Part shown: piece by piece, positions 43,599 to 54,580 of the stretch
Layout: the number at the start of each line of letters is the position of its first letter
How positions within the stretch are numbered: the first letter of the stretch is position 1
Assembly: GCA_016630955.3 (NCBI GenBank)
Contig: CM049995.1
Span: 930,001 to 994,000, forward strand
Direction of reading: 5' to 3'
Source of the DNA: Didymella arachidicola
Taxonomy: Eukaryota > Ascomycota > Dothideomycetes > Pleosporales > Didymellaceae
Length of the DNA stretch: 64,000 nt
Notes under the pieces: generated by a model
The model's database searches: none
What the model saw: only the letters and a program-made list of their open reading frames with translations
Told to the model about the DNA's origin: nothing
Translations under genes and position numbers: made by a program

Positions 43599-45312
43599 CG
43601 TGGGTGGCCTGTGTGGCGGTTGCTGTCAGTCGAGGTTGATTCCAAGTACACACGCGCGGCACATCACGGAGGGAATACTATCGATTAAGGACGAGCGAGA
43701 TTTCCAGAATGACGGAGTTGAAACTGCAAGATCTGCCAGGGGATTCAAACTCACTGCAATGTGCGCGCTAAAGAGCAGTGCGCTTTCACACTTGCTCCAC
43801 GGCGTCTCGAGGTATACTCTAGCCCCTCGCGGCTTACAAGGATCGAAGTTGGCGGTTAGACAAGCACTGCATTCGACCGTTCCGGATATTGTGTAAGCGG
43901 TACAACGAGCATATGCAGCTGGAAGATAGACGGCCTGAGCAGGATTGAAAGAGAAGGAGAGAAGCAGCAGAAGCGCGGACGAGGTGTGAGGAGTTGCGCG
44001 TGGGCACCTGGGGCCTATCAAGGTTCGGCGCTTAGGAGCGCAAGACGGATTGATCTTGCTCAGAATAGGACGAAGAGCACGGTTAGAATTATCGAGCAAG
44101 CGGTGCTTAACGAGAGCATGGCAGGGGAGCATGAGGCGTCTAATGGCTGTCGACCAGCCTGCTCATTTGCTGCCCGTTGTGAAAGCTCGCAAATACCTGG
44201 GACTCAACGCACCAAGAAGAGTCATGCTGCATAGCGAGCTATGCTGGTCGCCAAGTCGGCCTTTCGAAGTGACACAGCACGTCAATGGTCCAGTTTCGCG
44301 CCGCAAAAACAGCGGTGCCTGCATGGACGTGGAGCGCAGCCTCTCAAAGCGCTGCTTGACGCAGGGAACGAGGTCGCAGAAGACCAAAGTGAGGACGAAC
44401 AAGTGATGGAAGCTGGTGATTGGGTGCACTAACGTGATGGTGCAAGCCGAATCACACCTGGGACGCCCACAGCGACCCAATCGTGGCGCGCAGCGGCAAT
44501 GAAGCTACGGCCCGTTGGCAAGGATCAACCACGCTTCACCCAGACTATTCGCAGAACTGCAGTACCAGCGACTCGTCCCATATGACAGACTCTTTGTTCA
44601 AAAAGCAGCGCGATACCTCTGCTCCAGTCTCTGCTGATGCTTTCGCGACAGCGTCGCCCTTCGCGCTCTGCTAGCAGACTGGTGCCCAATACGGCGACGG
44701 CAGACGGGCGCTATTCACCGCCTCGGAACGATCCCCATCCCGCTCGGGAGGCGGCCATGTAAGTTTGTGGCACCATTATCGCGTCTTTGAGCAACGGCTG
44801 TTCAGTTCGATGCAATGCCACGGACCAGCCCTGTCCATGGCACACCGATACAGCATACCGTCCCCAATGTCCTGGTACCCATTGAACGGACAACCCGACT
44901 TCACGCTGCACCCAAGGGCATGTATCGCAACGTATTACAGCCCCTCAACGACGAATCCGTCGGCACACATATACCGTGTCTAGCTCCAGAAACCACTTGT
45001 TGAACGATTCACAGACGTGATGGCTGGTTCTTCATGGCACACGAAGGCGCACATGAGTCTCTTCTCCGCACGCCATTTTCCCGTGCTGGCAGCTGCGGTA
45101 GTCAAAGCTTTGTCGATCTACCAGATGCGCCGCATTTCAATTTCAGGTACATGGTACAGGACACTACTAGCTGGGATGTACTGCGAACGTACCTTGATCT
45201 TTATGCAGCGTAATAAGGCATTCAGTCCCTATCTGATCATTGCATTGACGTGTCTTCTGCTGTTAATCCCACGCCAACATCATCACGAGAACTGCAAAAA
45301 TGCAAAGATGCC

Positions 45313-45336
45313 CAGCACGCAGGATCCTGCGTGCTG
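45313..45336. repeat. perfect 24-bp palindrome
   Basis: The 12-base arm CAGCACGCAGGA is followed directly by its exact reverse complement, with no spacer and a BamHI-like GGATCC centre. Extension by one base on each side breaks the symmetry. It lies in the gene-poor tract, far from any supported start codon. Confidence 0.97.
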
Positions 45337-46722
45337 TTCACAATGTTCACTGCAAGCGCTGGCACTAAGGAGCGATATCCCTGTTGGGCCTCACCTTTGT
45401 TCCCAGCGAACCCAGCCACCAAGTCCCTCACTGCGACCATCCCCACGATTGCCATGCTCAGTCGACGCGAGGGATAAGGTAACTTTGCGAATCGCGTGGT
45501 TGGTGGCTCCGGTTCGTCCTCAACATGAGACAGAATCATCGTTTCCAGACCGCAATTCTGACCAACAGTATCACAGAATCTGCTGTGCATACCAGATGCG
45601 TGAGCTTGCCATGCAAGTGCAAGCCTATACGGGACAGTCCCCGCTTCCGTTCGCTTGCCACAATCAGATTTCGAAGCTTATTTTTGGCTGTCGCCATTTT
45701 GTTCGAATCAGTCAAGAAGGAACTTTCTTCATGCATTGATTCGAGGAAAGGTGCGGTGTAGGATTGCGTTGAAGTTCTCCTATCCGGAGATAGATTGCTT
45801 GGGCGCTGTATCAGAATTCTCATCCTAACCACGGTTCAGGCTTCAGTATCCCGGCAATGAGGTGCAGCCGTCGTCGATGCTAGGCCACAGCAGCTGATCA
45901 TGTAAATGCGATACTTGCGCAAAGAAAGAGGGTTCATCTGTTGGACCGTCCAAGGAGCGCGCTGCATATCTCAACAATCACGTCAAGTGTGACGAGGTGT
46001 GATGCACGATTTAGCTCAAAGTCAGCACCAATATTATGAGAGTATCACATGGGAACAAAGAACGGCTGTGATGTCAAATATTGATAAGATGATGGGTATC
46101 TAAGGATGTGGGTATCATGAATGTTAAGGTGAGGCAAGCCACTGGCAAGCCTCACAAGCCTCGCTAAATGCAATGACTGTGCTGTACGTGAAATGCGATT
46201 CGCTGCCAACCTCTCCGTCCTAAGCAGCAGAGCGGGGGTATCGATGCCGGTGCGATAATACAGAACGCCTGCAAATGACCAAAAATCATCACAATACTTT
46301 CCTCCAATGACCTGGGACTTCCATCCCTTACTAGCGACGGATCGCTTCCATGCGGAATGCGGTTGCAATCCCGTACCCTCCAGATCGTCAGGTCTGGACA
46401 ACGCCCTCGCAGAAGGCTTACTCCTATACGAGCCTTGCGCAGTTGCGCGCAGTCTCAAGACGTGTCGCGACGACGTTGCATGCATGTGGCAACGACGAAG
46501 CCCTAAGCCTCTCACACACGCTGATGATGGTGGCGTGTGATAGAACTGACACGAGATACTGGTGAGCGTTGAGAGTATCGATTGAGTCTGACCGAGGTGA
46601 TGAGGTCTAATACTCGTAGTAATGTGCGCTGGACAGCCTCGAAGGTGAGGCCATCACAGCGGCTGCGTGAAGACCAATCAGCGTTCAGCAGGGTCGGTAG
46701 TCCTAAAAGAGGAGATGCCGAG

Positions 46723-46746
46723 CTGTGGCTGTGGCTGTGGCTGTGC
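46723..46746. repeat. hexamer repeat (CTGTGG)n
   Basis: Three perfect CTGTGG units are followed by CTGTGC. The last unit forms the left half of a small 12-bp palindrome with the following bases (GCTGTGCACAGC). This is a simple-sequence repeat with no evident gene attached. Confidence 0.85.
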
Positions 46747-46922
46747 ACAGCTGAACGAGGCTCTCGGCCACGGACATGTGAAGGCGCGGCAAATTACCGC
46801 GCGCTACACAGTGACGTAGGTATCAACAGATGACTGGATCTTGATGTTAGTCCTGCGATGCGATTTAATCCGTGATAGAAGAAAACTTACATTACATAGA
46901 TGATGATGCTCGCACTTGATGT

Positions 46923-47351
46923 CTACTCTTGTTGCTCAGGCGACTCGCTGATAGGAGTCATGGGCTGCGAAGTACGGCGCTGCTTGCCGCTGCTGCGCCT
47001 GCGCTGAGTCTTGGGCTTCTTCTGGGCGTAGAGAGGAGGCAGCACTGGGAAGGCTTGCGCCATGGGGGGAACTCGTGGTGGCGCTGGTGCCTTCTTGAGA
47101 ATGGGGCAGTACTCGTCCTCGAAATCTTCGCCGAAGAGATCCTCGTCGCTGATATACGATGATGGGTTGCGGTATTCCAGAGAAGGACCAGTGGGCCAGG
47201 AAGGGTAGGCACACGAAGAGCCGCGGCGGGAGTTGGACTGCAGGGAGTGATTGCTGTAGAGGGATCCCGTGGGCGAGGCCATGTTTCTTGGTGAAATACT
47301 GATGGGGATCGACTTGGATGGCGACGAGCCTGGTGATGTTTCGAAGTGCAT
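46923..47351 (-). CDS. conserved-looking small fungal protein, unknown function
   Basis: Single-exon 142-residue protein starting MHFETSPGSSPSKSIPISIS. Most of it is low complexity (Ser, Pro, Arg), but the middle has a distinctive motif SYISDEDLFGEDFEDEYCPI, followed by KKAPAPPRVPP and LPPLYAQKKPK. A basic cluster QRRRSSGKQRR and a Pro-rich end MTPISESPEQQE complete it. I associate this SDEDLFG...LPPLY pattern with uncharacterised short proteins in filamentous ascomycetes, but no function is known to me. It has no signal peptide or membrane segment. It is the only credible gene between 43.6 and 53.1 kb, and the motif, not just the open frame, supports it. Confidence 0.65.
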   Translation of the reverse strand: MHFETSPGSSPSKSIPISISPRNMASPTGSLYSNHSLQSNSRRGSSCAYPSWPTGPSLEYRNPSSYISDEDLFGEDFEDEYCPILKKAPAPPRVPPMAQAFPVLPPLYAQKKPKTQRRRSSGKQRRTSQPMTPISESPEQQE

Positions 47352-50300
47352 GTTGTGTATGAGTAGCGTAGAGGGTGGGTCGGTGTATGTATATACACAG
47401 CTATCGGGCTTTGTCGGCGGTAAACAGTTTTGCTCGGATCGTTGTATTCACGTTAGTTTAGCGTCGCGGCAAGTAGACCGAGGCGAAAGCGGCTGGTGAT
47501 GTATGACGGTAGGATGTCGGGCGGATGAAAACCAGGTTACGCGATTTAGCTCCGTATTGAGTGGAGGTTCGCGTCGAGGGTCGCCGGCTGGAGATTATCG
47601 AGATTTTGTGGGAACAAGACCGATGGGACAACGCAAGCCTTTAATGCTGACTGGATGTTTGGGGAAGTGTTCCGAAGTCAGGAGCCCGAGTCAGAAGCAA
47701 AGTGCGACCTGCAAGTCGTCTGTCTCGAAGGGGATCAGATGGTCTGAACGGCGTGGGATGTGCAGGGCTGCGCATCGAGGTGACAGCTCGCGTTATATCT
47801 TCCGCTACCGCGAGATTCTGTGCGCGCAAATGGCACCAAATGGCGGTGGGTCACCGCCTGGACGCTCCAGGCGGCGTGTGCTGCGAAGGGGGCGGAAGAA
47901 TATTGCTATTGGGTGCGCGCAATTCACCGCTGTTTACCAATGCGGGCATCCACATCTGCCACTCGCCGTCAGCCCCGTCTGCTCCGCTGCAGCTGGAGGA
48001 CGACCCTGGTCCCCGGGGCTCACAACCGCTTTTCCTCTGCGAGATCGCGCCCAACGCTTGCCCTGTCTCCTCGCGCACATGGAGCTGGCAGCGATGAGTC
48101 GTCGCCAGGCCCAGCAATCACCAGTCGCCAGGACGACGACAGCTGGCCGCCTCACAGCCCCCAATACGTGACAGCTCATACCTGATGATACTGTCACCAT
48201 TGCTTTGCTTGACCCCTGGGCCAGACCTGCTTTCTCCCTTCGCAATCCTGAAAAAGCACACAGGCAGGAATGTCACAGTCACAGCACGGCCGCCGTCCCC
48301 CACGACTCACTGGGAAGTCACGGCCGCTTCCGCGAAATTACTTTGCCGGACACGCTCTATGAATTACCTGAAACAGGCAAGTTCACGCTGTTGATCATCT
48401 CGGGGGTTGGGGGAGGGCAACCCTGACATGTGCCCTTCAAGATTCATCCCGTGCACTTCAGCCGGGCGTTTACATTTCCTTTCGCGGGTGCCCAATGCTG
48501 CAGTTGCGCGACCTGTGCTCGCGGCGGTTCGCAGATGGTGCGAGGGGCTGTTGCTGCGAAGGACCCCAATACGGCTTTGATGAGGCGACCGAACGGTGCA
48601 ATCATCTTTGTCTCATTTGCCTGACTCTGCTATCATCCATCGCTGACGAGGCGGCGTGGGACGAAGGGGTAAATACAGCCGTAACGAAACACCTCGTGAA
48701 CTCTCTGCATCCCACGACTGTCAGATGTATTGCCGCAGGATTCTTCCGGTTTTCTCTCGTTCACGAGTCGAGAGAACAAGATTTGGCCGTGAGTATGGGG
48801 TACATTAGCCCCATTCACATGCCGCGACAGAAGATCTCAGGGTCCATGTGCGCCAACGCCCTTTGCTCCACCTTGGTATCGGAGGCTAGATATTATGTCG
48901 GAAGTATTCACGAGCATCCCTCACGGCCGGCTCGAGAACCATTGTGAGCCGAGAGACCTGGATAGGCAACATTTGCAGCCACGGTTCCGCCTTCGAGTTG
49001 CGTTTCAAGTGAAGTACAACCTCGGACAACCGCACAAAGCCCTCGGCAGATGGCACTTCAGGGAGTCATACGGTACTGCTGACCATTTGGGAGCTCGGCC
49101 TTGCAACTACAGATGCCGCATGTGGTTCATGCTGATGCAGCACTCCGCAGGGCTGAGTATAGCTCAATAATGTCCGTACTACGCAGTCAGCACACCCTCT
49201 CGAGCAATTACCGGATTCAGAGTGTAATGCGCACGATGTTTTGAGACGCTGATCTTACTATTTCCAGTATTCCACGTTCCTGTCACATTTGTCTCACAAA
49301 ACCTTCCGCATGCGGAAATGCAGGGTCAAAGCTAATCCGGAGATCATCTCCAGTCTGTGCTCCTTGTTCTTGAATTGCATTTTGCATTTGACAAATGCAT
49401 GGAAGGTTTCCCTTGCGTTCTTCAAGCGTTTCGTGTGCCTAGAAACCTTCCTCAATTTCGATTCCGCAGGCCCCGTTTCGAGGCGTTCCTGGTTGAGCCC
49501 TGCATCAAACTATCCGGCCAACTGCGGCATACTGCCCTTTGAGGAAGCTCACAATACAGCGGTCTGCACTACGATAGGAAATTCATGATAGCTCGATAAG
49601 CTACTGCAACCGCCACGTTACCAGTGTTTCTAGTTTCAGTGAGTATAACACTGCTAGAAGGTGGCGTAGAAGGTCTTCCCGAATGCAGGGCACCATGCAT
49701 ACCGGACTAAGACGTTTCACTGAGTGCCATCAAAAGGGAGCATCCGGTGGTTGACGCGCTCTGTGTAGAACATGCCTAACATCGCTGCGGTCCGTTGACA
49801 AACTTCAGAAAGGCGCCGCATCCAGTGACAGGCATGAGCAAATTTCGAATGTTTCAGTGCTTCACCAGCAACACCCATGCCTCAACATCTTCCACTCATG
49901 TGAAGACATCGTCATCATCAATGTCGTGCATGGAGAGCCGCACTTGTATGCCCACTTTTCATCGCAAAGAAGTTTCTCAGCTCCGGTTTGTTCGCGGGCC
50001 CACCACTTCTGCCACCGAATATACTCCATCAGGTATCTTTGTAGCATCACATATCCACCATGACATCAGCTACAAGATTCGAAGATCCACACACGTGGGT
50101 CGGCATCGTCCGTTGATACGATTTGTGGAGAAAGGCGTTCTGTGAGATCATGTTTGAGGGTTATCTTCGGCACAGTAACGTGGCTGGAGAGACAGACCTG
50201 AAGTTTCTGCACAGGAGTTTGCTCCGCTTTACTTTCCCGGCCGACTCGAGGGTGGAGGTGCAATTCCGCACTCAAATGCAGGACAGAAAAATTCGCTCGC

Positions 50301-53099
50301 AGGAGAGCAACAAGCTAAAGGATGGCGTTTGACTTCAGTTTCCTGACGACAAGAACCTATAAACTTCCAGTCTTCCAATTTTCCGCCTTGGATGTACTTT
50401 GGTACATCTAGAACGCGCATAGCTACTGAGGTACATGTCAGTTTCCTAATGGAGGAATGCAACCGCCACCCAAAACTGTGGGTGGCTTGTCAACCCTGTG
50501 ACCATCATTTGTTCAGGCGCCGGACCGTCAAGTGATAAGCGATCACCTTCCAGAACACCTTCCTCGTGGGAGCTGACCGCGGGGTCTAGGCGCGGGATTG
50601 CCCATTTCTTTCGGTGGATATTTCTCCGCACTTGTCCTGAGGGGTGATTTGAGAAACTCCGTCCGCATGCACTAAGCAAACAAACACCTGGAGGAGTCGA
50701 GCAAATGGACCGACGGAAGCGCGGGGTTGTTCTTCACGTTGCGAGCGGTCACGGTTCCCGAAAGATTCGCTGAACAATTATCGGTGGCTGTATTGGTTCC
50801 TTGGTTTGCTGCAGGACAGACGTCCGGTTGTCGGTGCGAGCTGCGAGTTACGAGCTCTCGGTCCGAGGATCCAAGCTGCAACGGCGATCTGACAGCTGGC
50901 CAGTCGTGCAACATTGAGTCCAGCGATAAACTATTCGAGCACCCAGATCCTCCGGGCTCGGGATGCGACTGTGTGCGTTGCTCATTGGGTCGCAGCCGGC
51001 TGTCTTCACTGCTCACACAAGGCAAGGGGACACCGGTTCTTTGACAACCAACAAAGCAGGAACCTAGTGATACTGGCCGCGACGCCTCGTTGTTTGGAGT
51101 CATATTCAACAACCAAAACTATAGGGTAGCGTAGGGCTATAGTTGGTAGCGGTGAATGCTGTTCGTTTCATTGTCTAGCTGCAAGCTGCATCGGCAAAAA
51201 TGCTGAACACATCCGCTGCCGTGCGACGATGCAGGCCGCGTCGATCGCATCGTTCCAGCTTGTCGAGACCGCAGTAAAGATGCGCTAATATCACGAGTCG
51301 GTATGAGCTGTCAAATGCAACAACAAGCCATCACAAGTCGTATTGCGACTGACGAGTGACGACAAGGTGAGGAGTTGTGGGAAGACAGCTGCTCATTGCG
51401 CTTACGACATTCGCCAGCTTCACAGCCTCTCATCTGGGGCCTAAAAGTCCGACGACGAGGATGTGGGTGCATGAATGGTAGGCATGTTCGTGAGTGCCAT
51501 ACCGGTAGCTTTGGTGTCGCTTGCCGCAACGAATTGAAACGGCTGGGGCGTGCCCACGCGCGGCGTCAATTGCCTTGCAGTGTTCCGACACAGAACAAGC
51601 TCCGCGGATCCCCAATTGATCAGCAGTTGAATGCTGTCTTCAGCTCGCACTCATCACGACTTCACAGTGGTGTATAGGGTAACCGGAGACAGCGGCGAGC
51701 CGACCGACTCATACTGACGTGCTTGTGGCTTAGGGTGAAGTGATGGTCGCTAGCGTGGGGTTTGTAGCACTCCTCTCCACGCTCTGGACACTGCTTTCCC
51801 CAGGCGGGGTGGTGGTGTGGGTTGTCATTCAAGTCACTCGGCGATTCGCCGTACTCTCCTCACCACGGTGTCGGATTAAGCGCAGCTACTTCGATCAGGC
51901 GATTCGGAGTTTTTGCGCTCATCACAGTTTGCTTGCGAGAATCACAACCTGAGCCAGCTGCTACCAAAGATTACATCTTGTGTTATGCATGTTGAACTGT
52001 GGCTGGTGCAGGGTCCGAGATCAACATTCGGCTATCCCTAATTGGGATTGCCGCGTGCAAACAATCCTTATGTTTGCAGCACTCCGATGCTCTCCAAAAT
52101 GCCAAAAGATTGCGTCATTGAATCCGGCGTATGCACACACATCATCTCAACGGTATCCTGCGTCTTGGTTTCGACATATTGCAACCTCAATGACAGCAAA
52201 GGACTGTTTTGCTGCAGCACACCGATGGCTCTTCTTCGAATCACTTCAGTGCAGTTCATTACGTGCGGACGGGACGGCAGCGATGACACTGCGTCGGGAC
52301 AGGTGTGGTCACGAAAACTTCGACACGTATGACATGTCTTCAAGGTTGATCTTGCGCGGTTCAGGGGAGCGTTTTGGGAATTCTGCTGGGTCGCTCCGGT
52401 TAAATCAAAAGATCGGGGACAAAGTAAATGTGAAGATGAGAAGAGATGGTGTCAGAATCATCTTCGGGTCTTGAGTTGGTCTGGGTGGATATTGTAGATA
52501 CATAAAATGATTTCTGAACAACGGATTGATGTCTCCGAGAGCCTCTGAAACTAGCAGTACATCGCGAGGCTACCATGCCCTATTGTGCGGCTAACCTCGC
52601 AATCCCGTCGAACATGGCAATTATAAGCACTGTTTCAGATTAAACGGGGCTCCGGTCTCGCTTTCGCAATCGGACTCAGTCTTGGATCACGCAAAGTAGA
52701 GTGCCAAAAGTTGTCAAAACAAAGTCTGAGCAAGTCCATCGCTACATGTACGACCCACGAGGCGCAGTCGTCCTCTTCTGAGATGCTCACGTTATTTAAG
52801 CAAAGATAGTGTCCATAGTAGGGCAGTGAGCCAGGACCATCGTATCCATCGTTAGTTTACGGGCGTAATACGCGTAACTTAGTGCGTCCCGCTTTCTGAT
52901 TCAAGAACAATGCTCAAGCACTCCGTGAGCAGTCACACACTTTCGAAGATGAGGAATCATCTCGCAAGTCCGCAGTGCCTGCCAAGGTTTGAGACAATCC
53001 CTGCATATGCGATGACCGGGGGATACTTGAACATGGACTTATCTTGACAGTCTTCCAGCTATGAAGGGGCGTGCTTTGATCCCAGTTCGTTGCGACGCG
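47352..53099. other. gene desert, 5.7 kb
   Basis: The longest stretch without a supported gene. Base composition is mixed: GC-rich around 47700-48600 with mutually overlapping open frames on both strands, and more balanced from 48600 to 53000. Every open frame checked (for example 47503-48171, 50672-51112 on the minus strand and 51980-52474) lacks domains and a plausible intron structure. It contains a 9-bp-arm hairpin at 47854. It could be a decayed repeat, long leader or promoter space for the small gene at 46.9 kb and the regulator at 53.1 kb, or hold non-coding RNA. Confidence 0.5.
47854..47874. repeat. short inverted repeat (9-bp arms, 3-nt loop)
   Basis: CCGCCTGGA and TCCAGGCGG are exact reverse complements separated by CGC, which would form a tight GC-rich hairpin. 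No neighbouring gene gives it an obvious role. Confidence 0.8.
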
Positions 53100-54580
53100 A
53101 TGCCGTCGAGAAGGCATCATCGTAAATCACGAACAGGCTGCTTGGCCTGCAAGAAGCGTCATATCAAGGTAGGTGTTTCGCACTCCTACCAACTGTGTGA
53201 ATACATCTCTGACCCAGATTGTCGTTCTAGTGTGACGAAAGACGACCACAATGCATCGGATGCTCCGCTCGAGGCTTCGCCTGCGTATACGAAAGCGTCG
53301 CAACACCTCAGCCATCTCAGGAAGACACACCGACGATCGGTTTCCGAGCATACAGTACTTTGGACTTAGAGTTGCTGCACCACTACTGTATCAACGCGAA
53401 TGCCTCGTTGGCTCCTTCGATCGGTCTGAGGCCATACCATGGAGTCTATACACTCCCAAGCGTTGCGTTTCGGTACGACTTTACAATCCGAGCCATCCTC
53501 GCACTGGCTGCGCTGCACCTCGACCACCTGCAGAGTCAGCGACAGGCTGCGACCGTCGACTACGCCGCTATAGCTGCAGACCACATCAATAATGCTCTTC
53601 CTGCATATCGATTGGCTTTACCTGGAGTCACTCAAGAAAGCTGTACAGCTCTATTTATGTTCTCATCTTTGTTGACAGTGTACGTACTTGCAGTGTCACG
53701 TAATGGTTCGAGCCCTTTCCATCGAGGACCTGGACTTGTAGATCACGAGCGTGATACTCCCTCATTCGACCTCGTATCCTGGCTTTCTCTTGTAACCGGC
53801 GGTATGATGGCCATAAGACCTTGGATCGGATATATCATGAGAGATGATGATGTTGGACCTTGTCTGGATTCTGAGCTCTGGGCCGCTCACAAGACCCCTC
53901 AGACGGCCGCACAAGTGCAACGAGACAAAATTCTTGCGAGGCTGGAAAGGATCTGGAATGCAAACGCGGACGGAGGATTGCTTGTGTCAAGAACAGCGAT
54001 TACGGATCTTTCCACAGATGCGAAAGCCGCACTGACTGAAACGCTCAATTCGCTACGAAAGACATACCTTTGGGTGACCTTTCGAACAGACCCAGAAGCA
54101 GCTGCCACGCCAGATGCTTCTTCTCCTTCGGGTCATGACTCGCCTATGAGTGGCAATTCTGCGCGTGCTTTACTTCCGCTGTTCGTCACCTCAGGCCCAG
54201 ATTTGGTTGCCTCGACACCTGGTTCACCTAGCACATCTTACCCACAAACAAGGCCGATCGAACTGAATGCGATCCTGTCATTCTTGCATGGTCTCAACGA
54301 CGGTTTTCTGCAGCTTCTGCAGAGGAAACACCCCCTTGCCTTGATCATAATGGCGCATTACGCTGTTGTTCTGCATCAGAAGGATATATGGTGGCTGGAG
54401 GGGCTCGGCGAGGATATACACACCTGGGTGGTGGTGGAGCTTTTGGGTCAGCCTGCTACAATCGACGGTATGAATTATGGCGGGGCTAGCGGTGGCTGGA
54501 TGAGATGGATCGAGTGGTCGAGAACACTCTTCGAGGTTCGGGACAGCATTGAAACGGCTGATGAGGATACGGTATGGTGA
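53100..54580 (+). CDS. Zn(2)Cys(6) fungal transcription factor
   Basis: Exons 53100-53168 and 53231-54580 are joined in phase 0 by a 62-bp intron and give 472 residues. The binuclear zinc cluster is split by the intron: MPSRRHHRKSRTGCLACKKR with HIK on exon 1, then CDERRPQCIGCSARGFAC. Together these give Cys14, 17, 24, 31, 34 and 41 in the canonical C-x2-C-x6-C-x6-C-x2-C-x6-C spacing. The rest is a mostly helical regulatory domain (FTIRAILALAALHLDHLQSQ, LIIMAHYAVVLHQKDIWWLE, WMRWIEWSRTLFEVRD) as in the fungal-specific transcription factor families. Two shorter ATG options upstream (53061) are less likely, because the zinc cluster normally starts close to the N-terminus. Its targets are unknown. 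A candidate disrupted gene lies tail-to-tail downstream. Confidence 0.9.

Larger units (their letters stand above)
43599..46922. other. gene-poor tract, 3.3 kb
   Basis: No convincing gene. Open frames such as 43626-44132 (minus), 45017-45739 (plus) and 46045-46515 (minus) are overlapped by frames of equal quality on the other strand and lack domains. One of them contains a Leu-rich, signal-like stretch but lies just upstream of the WD40 gene start. The tract contains a perfect 24-bp palindrome and a short hexamer repeat. Confidence 0.5.

Noticed and set aside
43626..44132. 168-residue minus-strand frame with a Leu-rich, signal-like segment and several Cys
   Set aside because: It ends 28 bp before the WD40 gene start on the same strand, leaving no room for a terminator and promoter, and is more likely in the leader of that gene.
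44718..44754. Inverted repeat with 7-bp arms (CCGCCTC / GAGGCGG)
   Set aside because: Short arms and a 23-nt loop in GC-rich sequence are expected by chance.
45017..45739. 240-residue plus-strand open frame
   Set aside because: No domain, irregular composition and overlapping frames on both strands.
47503..48171. 222-residue plus-strand open frame in the gene desert
   Set aside because: It lies in a GC-rich patch where all frames stay open. It is Arg/Ala/Ser-rich with no motif.
54278..54580. Last ~100 codons of the minus-strand frame antisense to the transcription factor
   Set aside because: The plus strand here encodes the conserved end of the regulator, and the antisense peptide becomes low complexity, so it is probably not coding.
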